DNA of 44,882 nucleotides from Magnetococcales bacterium (GTDB taxonomy: Bacteria > Pseudomonadota > Magnetococcia > Magnetococcales > Magnetaquicoccaceae): the NCBI GenBank assembly GCA_002753095.1, contig PDZU01000022.1:1-44882 (forward strand), read 5' to 3'. This document shows positions 18,563 through 25,821 of the stretch, piece after piece. A program made the translations under genes and the position numbers. How positions within the stretch are numbered: position 1 is the first letter of the stretch; each line of letters opens with the position of its first letter. The notes beneath the pieces are model-generated. The model had not been told where the DNA came from. It did not search any database and was given only the letters and a program-made list of their open reading frames with translations.

Positions 18563-20152
18563 TTAATAGTGTACCAATTTCACTTCCAACACATTAGGCA
18601 CTTCACGCAATTTTTGCATCACCTCTTCGGGGATATCCTGATCGACATTGATAAAGGCGATCGCCCTACCGCCTGCCGAGGCGCGCCCCAAATGGAAATT
18701 GGCGATGTTGATACCCTGTTCCCCCAGGATGGTGCCTACGCGACCAATCAGACCGGGGCTATCCTGGTTGGCCACAAAGAGCAGATTGCCCTCTGGTGTG
18801 GCCTCGATAGGCACATGGTTCATGGAGACGATACGGGGCTGCTGCCCGTTGTTGAAGAGCGCACCAGAGATGCACCGTTCACCCGTGCTGGTGGCCACAC
18901 CGATGGTCATCATGGAGGTAAAACCGGTACGGCACCGTTTATTGATCGCTTCCACCACTTCGATACCCCGTTCTTCGGCGATCAGGGGTGCGTTGACAAT
19001 GTTCACACTGGTTTCCAAAATCGGGGTCAACAGACTGTTGAGCAGCACATTGGTGATGGGCTTGCGGTTGAGTTGTGAAACCTCACCTTCATAGGTCACT
19101 TCGATGCGTTCGATGCCCCGTTCAGTCAGTTGACCGATCATGGTACCCAACTTGTCGGCCAGATTGAGGAAGGGGCGCAAGACCGGCAGATCCCCTTCAG
19201 AGACCGCTGGAATATTGAGGGCATTCTGGACGGTACCATTGAGGAGAAAATCGGCAATCTGTTCGGCGATCTGGATGGCCACATTCTCTTGCGCCTCCAC
19301 AGTGGAGGCCCCCAAATGGGGGGTACACACCACATTTTCCAGTTCAAAGAGGGGATGGCTGGTGGCAGGTTCTTTTTCAAACACATCCAGGGCCGCCGCA
19401 AAAACCTTGCCGGAGGTCAGGGCCTCGTACAAAGCCTGTTCATCGATGATTCCGCCCCGGGCACAGTTGACGATGATCACCCCTTTTTTCATTTTGGCAA
19501 AGGCATCGGCGTTGACGATGTGCTGGGTTTGCCGTGTCAGGGGGGTATGGACGGTTAACAGATCGAGGCGTGGCCAAAACTGATCCAGATCATCGATAAG
19601 CTCCACGCCCATATCTTCGGCACGTTGCCGAGAGAGAAAAGGATCATAGGCAACCACCTTCATTTTCAGCCCTTGGAACCGTTCCACCACCAGAGAACCG
19701 ATATTGCCGGTGCCGATGATCCCCAGGGTTTTGCCACCCAGTTCACGACCCATGAAGCGGTTTTTTTCCCACTTGCCGGCTTTGGTGGAGGCTGTCGCCG
19801 AAGCGATATGGCGTGTGGCAGCCAAAGCCAGGGCAACGGTATGTTCGGCGGTGGTCACCGAGTTGCCGAAAGGGGCATTCATGACGATCACCCCTTGCTT
19901 GGAGGCAACGGGGATATCAACATTGTCCACGCCGATACCGGCGCGACCGATCACTTTCAAGCGGGTGGCAGCCTGGATCAACTCTGCGGTTAATTTGGTT
20001 GCCGAGCGGATGGCCACGCCATCATAAACAGGGAGAATCTCGCGCAACTCTGCGGGCGACAGACCGGGCCGTACATCCACTTCCAAACCACGGGAGCGAA
20101 AAACCTCTTCCGCTTTGGGGGACATTTTATCGGCGATCAAGACTCTGGGCAT
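18563..20152 (-). CDS. serA: D-3-phosphoglycerate dehydrogenase
   Basis: Oxidises 3-phosphoglycerate to 3-phosphohydroxypyruvate with NAD, opening serine synthesis. From the ATG at 20152 the protein has 529 residues, the length of the long form with an extra intervening domain and a C-terminal ACT domain. Visible are the nucleotide-binding GTGNIGSLVV, the catalytic Arg region NCARGGIIDE and the His in TPHLGAST. The ACT domain, which starts near QDSPGLIGRVGTILGEQGI, usually mediates serine feedback. AGAGAGGAAT precedes the chosen ATG, and an in-frame extension to 20266 is rejected because it is Pro/Ala-rich and lacks family similarity. It is divergent from thiD. Confidence 0.96.
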   Translation of the reverse strand: MPRVLIADKMSPKAEEVFRSRGLEVDVRPGLSPAELREILPVYDGVAIRSATKLTAELIQAATRLKVIGRAGIGVDNVDIPVASKQGVIVMNAPFGNSVTTAEHTVALALAATRHIASATASTKAGKWEKNRFMGRELGGKTLGIIGTGNIGSLVVERFQGLKMKVVAYDPFLSRQRAEDMGVELIDDLDQFWPRLDLLTVHTPLTRQTQHIVNADAFAKMKKGVIIVNCARGGIIDEQALYEALTSGKVFAAALDVFEKEPATSHPLFELENVVCTPHLGASTVEAQENVAIQIAEQIADFLLNGTVQNALNIPAVSEGDLPVLRPFLNLADKLGTMIGQLTERGIERIEVTYEGEVSQLNRKPITNVLLNSLLTPILETSVNIVNAPLIAEERGIEVVEAINKRCRTGFTSMMTIGVATSTGERCISGALFNNGQQPRIVSMNHVPIEATPEGNLLFVANQDSPGLIGRVGTILGEQGINIANFHLGRASAGGRAIAFINVDQDIPEEVMQKLREVPNVLEVKLVHY

Positions 20153-20297
20153 ACGGGTATTCCTCTCTCTATAATACTCCCGTCCATGGCACGGGATTGC
20201 TGGGGCTGGCGGTACGAATGGGGCTGTTGCGGCAGGCGGCATCGGTGGGGGGGTTACCGATCCCAAAATGGCAACAGTATGGCGAGATTATACGCAT

Positions 20298-21131
20298 ATG
20301 GCTCATACGATGACAAGATTGCTACACCAGGAAAGTGCTGTTCCACCGGTTTTATTAACGGTAGCCGGTTCTGATCCGACGGCTGGTGCCGGGTTGCAGG
20401 CCGATTTAAAAACGATCACCGCCCTGGGGGGGTATGCTTTGACGGTGGTGACGGCCATTACCGTACAGGATACGCAGCGGGTACACCGTGTTGTCCCTCT
20501 GCCGGGTGCATTGGTGGCGCAACAGATGCGCTGTTGTTTGGCCGAATTGCCGGTGGCAGGCATCAAGTTGGGCATGCTGGCGACAGCGGAGATTGTTTTG
20601 GCAGTGGCCGAGATTCTGGCACAGTGGCCTGCCGTACCGGTGGTGGCCGATCCGGTCCTGGCTGGCACCGGAGGGGGCACCTTGTTGGATGCGGGGGGGC
20701 GAGAGGCCATGCTGCAGCATCTGCTGCCGCACATTACTCTGCTGACACCCAATCTGCCGGAGGCGGCAGCGCTGACCGGCCTGGATTTGCACACCGCCTC
20801 CGCACGGGAGGAGGCGCTTGCTCGCCTGGGGCAACAGTCGGGTCAGGCTGTCTTGTTGACCGGCGGCCATCTCCCCGGTGCGCAACTCACGGATCTGTTG
20901 TGGGCGCAGGGCCACCTCAGCGCCTTTACCCATGCCCGTATTGCCGGTGGTCCTTTTCATGGCACCGGCTGCACGCTGGCCTCGGCCATTGCTGTGGGTT
21001 TGGCGCAGGGGATGACCATGGCAACAGCCATCGAGCGGGCACAACGCTGGGTCAGGCGCTGCATGCAGGAGAGTCTCGCTCTGGGCCATGGCCAGCGCCT
21101 GCTCCATGTACCACAAAATGAAGCGTTTTAA
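20298..21131 (+). CDS. thiD: Hydroxymethylpyrimidine/phosphomethylpyrimidine kinase
   Basis: ThiD phosphorylates HMP and HMP-phosphate for thiamine synthesis and belongs to the ribokinase fold. The N-terminal signature VLLTVAGSDPTAGAGLQADL and the catalytic loop GGPFHGTGCTLASAIA, with its anion hole and Asp/Cys region, are clear. Length is about 277 residues depending on the start. ATGs at 20268, 20298 and 20310 are in frame and none has a strong ribosome site; 20298 is my compromise. It ends three bases from the stop of the convergent Sel1-repeat gene, leaving no room for an ordinary terminator. No other thi genes or a THI box are visible nearby. Confidence 0.88.
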   Translation: MAHTMTRLLHQESAVPPVLLTVAGSDPTAGAGLQADLKTITALGGYALTVVTAITVQDTQRVHRVVPLPGALVAQQMRCCLAELPVAGIKLGMLATAEIVLAVAEILAQWPAVPVVADPVLAGTGGGTLLDAGGREAMLQHLLPHITLLTPNLPEAAALTGLDLHTASAREEALARLGQQSGQAVLLTGGHLPGAQLTDLLWAQGHLSAFTHARIAGGPFHGTGCTLASAIAVGLAQGMTMATAIERAQRWVRRCMQESLALGHGQRLLHVPQNEAF

Positions 21132-21134
21132 GGT

Positions 21135-22712
21135 TTATGGACGCCGCAGCGTTCTGACCGGCCAAGAGGCATTTTTACGCTCCTGACTGCCATTGTACAA
21201 CATGCCCCGGCTGGGCATCAGATACCAGATATGGCCTGGACTGGCTTCGTGTGGGGTGCTGGACCAGTAGTAACCGGTAGCGATCACTCCATCAAACAGA
21301 CCACTCTCCTGCCAATCCAGCAGGATATGCATCTCATCACGGCTTGGCAGGCGCCATTCACCGGCATGGGATTGATCGTGCAATTGGCACTGCCCTTCGG
21401 CCAGGTTGTACACAGCCTGGCTTGCCACCTCCCACATTTGCCGTCCAAAGCAGTTGGCATTTTTCAAACCCACCAATCCGCGCAGCCGATCACTGATGGT
21501 GCCATCGCCGTTATCGACAAAACGGGCTGTGGGTACCGTAGCCGGTTGATGGGCGGGATAGGCCAGATCCTGCTCCACCGCCCCACCGCGCACCACACCC
21601 GGCTCCTGGGGGGCATCCACCATGCGAAAATGGAGCAGCGGTGGCTGTTCTGCCGGGGTTTTTGTTGTTGGCACGGCAGAGACACTGGCGGAATCAGAGG
21701 GAGAGGCATTGGCCACAAACGGCATTTCTGCACTGTTTTGCGGCAAGACACCGAACCCCCCCAGAGGCGAAGCAGAGGGTTGTGGTGCCTGTGTAGCAAA
21801 CGATGGCTGCGCGACGGGTGCTGGCGGCGGGCTGGTCGTGGCGGTCTCGACCTGGGCAGAGGGAACGCTGGCGGCAATCACCTCGCCCGACCAAGAGGGA
21901 GCGGCTGCGCCAGAGTCCGCAGGTGGCCCTGCCGGTTCAGGCAGCGGTGCAGCGGCCACGGGGGCAGCCATCTGGCGGCTCTTTTTGGCACGGGGTGCGG
22001 TTACTTTGGATGAGGCAGCCTGACGGACAACGGGGAGCGGATGACGGGTAAGTTGTTTGATGACACGCCGTTTTTTTGGAATTTTATCCGCGATAACAGT
22101 TGTCTGCTCACCTGGAACGGCCCGCGCGCTCAAGGTGGCACCCGGCATGGTTTGCAGGCTCAGGCGGGCTTTGCCATGGCCTTGTTTGGCCGCTTGGCGC
22201 AACCAGTGGGCGGCCTGTTCGCTGTCCTGCTCCACCCCGTGCCCATTGGCATACATGGCACTCAGGTTGGTTTGTGCCGCTGCATCGCCCGCTTCGCTTG
22301 CCTTGCGATACCAGGAGACGGCCTCTCCATGATCCTGTTGCACACCGCGACCATCGCGATAGAGGTTGCCCAGATTGTTTTGCGCGGCGATGGAGCCCCG
22401 TTCTGCCGCTTTGCGATACCACGCGGCAGCCCCTGCCGGATCGGCACTAACCCCTTCCCCTCTGTCATACATGCGGCCCAGACGGTATTGGGCCCGCACC
22501 GAACCCTGTTCGGCGGCCCGGCGCAGCCACTCTTCGGCCTTCTGGTAATCCCGTTGCAGGCCACGCCCCTCCAGATAGCGCATGCCCAACGCCCACTGAC
22601 TGGCCGCCTCACCGGTTTCAGCCCGTTCCAGCAACACGGCCAACTCATCCGCCCACAATGGCAGCGGCATCATACCAAGCAGCAACAGATACACCAGCAC
22701 CAGGATCCGCAT
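21135..22712 (-). CDS. Secreted Sel1-repeat protein with C-terminal Lcl/DUF1566 domain
   Basis: Exported protein of 525 residues. A signal peptide (1-21, ending PLWA) is followed by about four to five Sel1-like repeats (35-180), with units such as AQYRLGRMYDRGEGV and AQNNLGNLYRDGRGV. A long low-complexity Pro/Ala/Ser linker follows (about 195-390). The C-terminal domain begins ARFVDNGDGTISD and ends with a WRLPSRDEMHILLD and YYWSSTPHE pattern, characteristic of DUF1566/Lcl domains found in surface and collagen-like adhesins. It probably works in the periplasm or at the cell surface as a protein-interaction or adhesion factor. Substrate and partner are unknown. AAGGAT precedes the ATG. Confidence 0.75.
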   Translation of the reverse strand: MRILVLVYLLLLGMMPLPLWADELAVLLERAETGEAASQWALGMRYLEGRGLQRDYQKAEEWLRRAAEQGSVRAQYRLGRMYDRGEGVSADPAGAAAWYRKAAERGSIAAQNNLGNLYRDGRGVQQDHGEAVSWYRKASEAGDAAAQTNLSAMYANGHGVEQDSEQAAHWLRQAAKQGHGKARLSLQTMPGATLSARAVPGEQTTVIADKIPKKRRVIKQLTRHPLPVVRQAASSKVTAPRAKKSRQMAAPVAAAPLPEPAGPPADSGAAAPSWSGEVIAASVPSAQVETATTSPPPAPVAQPSFATQAPQPSASPLGGFGVLPQNSAEMPFVANASPSDSASVSAVPTTKTPAEQPPLLHFRMVDAPQEPGVVRGGAVEQDLAYPAHQPATVPTARFVDNGDGTISDRLRGLVGLKNANCFGRQMWEVASQAVYNLAEGQCQLHDQSHAGEWRLPSRDEMHILLDWQESGLFDGVIATGYYWSSTPHEASPGHIWYLMPSRGMLYNGSQERKNASWPVRTLRRP

Positions 22713-22746
22713 CGCGACAACTCATCCTTCACATATTTGGCTTCAC

Positions 22747-23001
22747 TTATTTGGATTTTTTCTTTTTCCCCACATCGTTCCAGATGGATTGGATGCAAAA
22801 CTCGGCCTGATCGGGGGGAAACTCCTGATTGATGGCGTCAAACAGGAAGGCCGGTACGGCATCCCGTGCTTTTCTGCCTGCGGGAAACTGATCCCGCCGA
22901 ATGGCACAGGCAGACGGGTGGGCCAACAACCAGGTTTTACGCTCACTTTTACGGATAAAACCGACGACGATTGCACCGATAATGGCAAATTTTTTATTCA
23001 T
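22747..23001 (-). CDS. Small membrane-associated protein of unknown function
   Basis: Protein of 84 residues with an N-terminal hydrophobic stretch (FAIIGAIVVGFI, residues 5-16) followed by a basic patch RKSERK, and a Lys-rich end (KKKKSK). It matches no family I know. It is likely real because a very strong AGGAGG sits six bases before the ATG. That ribosome site lies in the loop of a 7-bp inverted repeat. It is 34 bases upstream of the Sel1-repeat gene on the same strand, so the two may form a unit. Confidence 0.6.
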   Translation of the reverse strand: MNKKFAIIGAIVVGFIRKSERKTWLLAHPSACAIRRDQFPAGRKARDAVPAFLFDAINQEFPPDQAEFCIQSIWNDVGKKKKSK

Positions 23002-23020
23002 GGTTCTCCTCCTGAGAACC
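23002..23020 (-). promoter_or_regulatory. Hairpin presenting the ribosome site of the 84-residue protein
   Basis: GGTTCTC and GAGAACC (23002-23008 and 23014-23020) form a perfect 7-bp stem around a 5-base loop that contains most of the AGGAGG site. The stem ends one base before the ATG. Such a structure could gate translation, or expose the site in its loop. Confidence 0.4.
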
Positions 23021-23123
23021 CATCATACGGAATAAACGATCCAAACGCCAGCGCAACCACCCGATGCACCCCTATTATCCGCGTGGCTTGCACACTTGCC
23101 GTTGCCCATTGAGCGACCATCCC

Positions 23124-23939
23124 TCAGGCAACCTGTTGTTGCAGCAGCGACATATCCAACAGAAGAACATCCTTTTCATGCTGTCCACCCTCATCATGAT
23201 ACCGACCAAGCGCCTGAACCAAATGGGAGGCATGGGTGAGCGCACCGGAGGGCAGCGGATATTCGATACGGTTCAAGCGGCTGAAAAAATTGATGTCATC
23301 CACGGCAACCGCAAACAACGCGTCGTCGACCCGCATGATAATGGCATACTCCAGCAGATATTTACGCACATGATTGGCCAATCCGTCAAAAAGTTCCAAC
23401 AAACGTACCAGGATTCCCGTTTCCGTGCGTTGCACCAACTCCTTGGCCTGGGTTTGTTGATTATTTTTAATGAGTTTCGCCGCATCGATGGCAACCTGGT
23501 GGATCTCTTTATGGGGTGTATCAAAACGGCGCATATAGGCGGCCAGATTGGTATTGTCGCTGTGGAACTGGTCGTACCATTTCCCGAACGCACATTTATG
23601 CGGATCGGTTTGCACGGTGATCGGTTTTTGGTTATAGACCTCATCCTTGAGCTTACTCAACCAATTGATATGATCCTGCTTACGCAAGCCCATGGTATTG
23701 ATCAACTCTTCTGTTTCCAGGATGCGGGCCTGGGCGGCAAAGCAGACCCGCAGATCAAACAGGGGAATCCCCCCACTCCGAAAGGAGACCACACCACGCA
23801 CATTGTCGGGCAGATGGGGCAGGTGGGTACAGACCGGCATATCGCTCACCGAGACGATTGCCGATCCAGGCACACCGTAGCGGCATTGGTTGACCGTAAA
23901 AACCAGATATTCGCAATTGACCGGAAATGGGCTTTCCAT
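23124..23939 (-). CDS. CheW-like protein with an inserted CZB zinc-binding domain
   Basis: Predicted 271-residue chemotaxis coupling protein. The N-terminal half of a CheW beta-barrel is at 8-68 (LVFTVNQCRYGVP...VVSFRSGGIPLFDLR). It is interrupted by a CZB domain (about 85-195) before the second half resumes (YAIIMRVDDALFAVAVDDI, then DVLLLDMSLL). CZB ligands would be H90, C116 in CAFGKWYDQF, H143 and H147, a 3-His/1-Cys site. CheW links receptors to the CheA kinase, and a CZB insert could make that coupling respond to zinc or oxidants. Start: ATG at 23939 with GGAAG upstream; the in-frame extension to 24044 covers the promoter. No CheA gene is in the window. Confidence 0.82.
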   Translation of the reverse strand: MESPFPVNCEYLVFTVNQCRYGVPGSAIVSVSDMPVCTHLPHLPDNVRGVVSFRSGGIPLFDLRVCFAAQARILETEELINTMGLRKQDHINWLSKLKDEVYNQKPITVQTDPHKCAFGKWYDQFHSDNTNLAAYMRRFDTPHKEIHQVAIDAAKLIKNNQQTQAKELVQRTETGILVRLLELFDGLANHVRKYLLEYAIIMRVDDALFAVAVDDINFFSRLNRIEYPLPSGALTHASHLVQALGRYHDEGGQHEKDVLLLDMSLLQQQVA

Positions 23940-24009
23940 ATTTTCTTCCCCCCCCAGAAAAAAAATGGTTGATGAGACGAAATGTGCCGAGAGTGCAGGG
24001 CTAAACCTG

Positions 24010-24044
24010 TTAAAATTTATATTTGTACTTATAAATTTAACCAA
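24010..24044 (-). promoter_or_regulatory. Candidate promoter with overlapping operator-like inverted repeat
   Basis: On the minus strand TTGGTT (24044-24039), a 17-base spacer and TATAAA (24021-24016) resemble a sigma-70 promoter for the CheW-CZB gene, with a leader of about 70 bases. An 11-base inverted repeat lies at 24010-24021 and 24030-24040, one base imperfect, with an 8-base spacer. It covers the -10 box and most of the region up to the -35, as a repressor site would. Pattern match only. Confidence 0.45.
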
Positions 24045-24081
24045 TTGTCATCGAGCATACCATACATGATTCCCCATTGTC

Positions 24082-24798
24082 TCATTCATTTTCTATTGAA
24101 GGATAGGCGGCCAGCCGATTGGCAATCTGCTGATAGAGTTCCGGCAACCAGTGTGGCAGGAGAGACGGGTGCGAGGGGGCGGCCTGTCGGCGGAAATCAT
24201 AGGGTGCAACCACGATTTCCGCCGGTCCGGTGCCCAGCATCAAGGTCATGACGAACAGCTCCTCGATGGCCTCGTTGCCCATGGCGATACAGCCAACCGA
24301 GGAGGTACCGCCATGCACAAAGATGTCCCCTCCCAACTGTGACCGTCCCTCTTCCTGGGCTTTGCGCCGATCAAAGGCATTGGGATAATCCAATTTCATG
24401 GAGAGGTGATAATCGCTGTTTGGGTTGAGCCAGATGATCTGGTACAGCCCCTCCGGCACCTGTCGATCCCCCTGGCGCTGTTTGGGACCGGCAAAGCCAC
24501 TCATCCCCAGGACAGGATAGCTTTTCAAGCGCCGCAGTCCTTTGCTCTCCTCCTGCAGCCACACCTCCAGGGTGCGTTCTTCCTTGAAGACCAGGAAGGA
24601 GAGGGTAGCCCGCAAGGGATAGCTGTAACCGGCCTGTGTCAACATGGTGCGCAGCCGTTCTTCCACACGCGGTTCAATCTGGATGATCGGGTTTTCTGTC
24701 GGCAGCTGGGTCGAGGTTGCCCAACCGTTGCGACTGGTCAAACACAAGAGTGTCACCAACAGAAACAACAGGATGCGCTTGGTAAAAAAATATGGCAC
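24082..24798 (-). CDS. L,D-transpeptidase (YkuD domain) family protein
   Basis: Exported protein of 238 residues. A signal peptide (1-27) is followed by a YkuD catalytic domain with H162 and the nucleophile C170 in HGGTSSVGCIAMG, and the upstream VPEGLYQI motif. The variant resembles YafK-type enzymes more than the Ldt cross-linkers. YkuD enzymes form or cut 3-3 peptidoglycan cross-links or attach and release lipoproteins from the wall; the precise activity here is open. The start is GTG at 24798 with AGGAAG upstream. It is divergent from the small secreted protein gene and stands alone. Confidence 0.85.
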   Translation of the reverse strand: MPYFFTKRILLFLLVTLLCLTSRNGWATSTQLPTENPIIQIEPRVEERLRTMLTQAGYSYPLRATLSFLVFKEERTLEVWLQEESKGLRRLKSYPVLGMSGFAGPKQRQGDRQVPEGLYQIIWLNPNSDYHLSMKLDYPNAFDRRKAQEEGRSQLGGDIFVHGGTSSVGCIAMGNEAIEELFVMTLMLGTGPAEIVVAPYDFRRQAAPSHPSLLPHWLPELYQQIANRLAAYPSIENE

Positions 24799-24839
24799 TG
24801 CACTTCCTTAGAAAACAGCAGAATTTGCAAAAATAGTAT

Positions 24840-24867
24840 TTGAACTATCGTCCATTTTAAGTAGAAT
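24840..24867 (+). promoter_or_regulatory. Candidate promoter of the small secreted protein gene
   Basis: TTGAAC (24840-24845), a 16-base spacer and TAGAAT (24862-24867). A 7-bp hairpin (24876-24882/24891-24897) would lie at the very start of the transcript. Pattern match only. Confidence 0.4.
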
Positions 24868-24949
24868 GGAGCATAGGTTGGTGTTTCTGTACCAACCCGT
24901 CTGGCTCCACCTTCCACCCCCTGCGCTCCTCGCATTCAGGAGAACCATA

Positions 24950-25291
24950 ATGAAACACATTCTGCTACCGCTCCTCATTTTGATCAGTGTTTTCTGGTAC
25001 GGCGACGCCTATGCTGCCGGGGAGTATGAGCAAAAAAGGGAGTTCAACTCCAATTTCTGGTATGGCAGCAACGACAGCGTCTCCCCGGATCTCAAAAGGC
25101 TCATCAATTTTGGACACCAGATCGGCAACACGATCAAGAGCGGCATCAAATTTGTCATTGGTGCGGATGCCTACAACGCTCTGGCCGGTGCTTTCAACGG
25201 TCTGTTTCGGGCCATTGGCCAGATGTATGATGGTGTGCGTGGATTTTTCGATCAATCCTGGGGCAAACGCATTGAGTGGAAGTCCACGTGA
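24950..25291 (+). CDS. Small secreted protein of unknown function
   Basis: Protein of 113 residues with a clear signal peptide (MKHILLPLLILISVFWYGDAYA, cleaved near residue 22-23). The mature part of about 90 residues is mixed charged and amphipathic, including NFGHQIGNTIKSGIKFVIG and a C-terminal helix FNGLFRAIGQMYDGVRGFF. Aromatic and Gly content would suit a small envelope or surface protein. I do not recognise the family. AGGAG lies eight bases before the ATG, and a hairpin leader and candidate promoter are upstream. It is divergent from the L,D-transpeptidase gene. Confidence 0.6.
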   Translation: MKHILLPLLILISVFWYGDAYAAGEYEQKREFNSNFWYGSNDSVSPDLKRLINFGHQIGNTIKSGIKFVIGADAYNALAGAFNGLFRAIGQMYDGVRGFFDQSWGKRIEWKST

Positions 25292-25394
25292 CACCCTGAG
25301 TGTGTGAATCCATCTGCTGTACCGCCCAAGGGCTTGCTCGCGACGATTGATTCACAAACTCCCTGCTCTGTTTGACGGTGTGCCGTCGTGACCG

Positions 25395-25790
25395 TCAGAC
25401 CAGACAAGCCGTAACCTCCAGTTCCACCCGCGCCCCCTTGGGCAGGGCGGCGACGGCGACTGTGGAACGGGCAGGATAGGGTGAGGTCAGGTAGCGGGCA
25501 TAGATCTCGTTGACGGTGGCAAAATCGTTCATATCCACCAGATAGAGCGTGGTTTTGACCACCTGGGACCATTCGGCCCCTGCCGTTCGCAAGAGAGCGG
25601 CCACGTTTTCCATGATACGCACCATTTGTGCGGCCACGTCCCCTGCGAGCAGTTGCCCACTCTCTGGGATGAGGGGTATCTGCCCCGACAAAAACAACCA
25701 CTGTCCTTGCACCACAACACCTTGGCTGTAAGGACCGATGGCTGCTGGTGCCTCTGGGCACTGCAAGACAGCTTTCAGGGGTATAGACAT
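25395..25790 (-). CDS. ridA: RidA family enamine/imine deaminase
   Basis: Protein of 131 residues, normal for the RidA/YjgF/YER057c family. RidA hydrolyses reactive enamines or imines, such as 2-aminoacrylate made by threonine dehydratase, and protects PLP enzymes. Family motifs are visible: AIGPYSQGV near the start and PARSTVAVAALPKGARVELEV at the end, with the conserved arginine in PARS and glutamate in VELEV. ATG at 25790 has AGGAG upstream. It lies 31 bases behind the RSH gene on the same strand and is likely co-transcribed. An in-frame extension into the RSH gene is rejected. Confidence 0.93.
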   Translation of the reverse strand: MSIPLKAVLQCPEAPAAIGPYSQGVVVQGQWLFLSGQIPLIPESGQLLAGDVAAQMVRIMENVAALLRTAGAEWSQVVKTTLYLVDMNDFATVNEIYARYLTSPYPARSTVAVAALPKGARVELEVTACLV

Positions 25791-25821
25791 ACTGGCTCTC
25801 CTGCTGTAGGCATGGTAGCGT

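Noticed and set aside
20169-20174. TATAAT as a thiD promoter -10 box
   Set aside because: No acceptable -35 box at the right distance; it lies in the serA leader and may be chance.
25374-25397. Hairpin after ridA as a terminator
   Set aside because: The arms overlap the stop codon region and no T-run follows on the minus strand.
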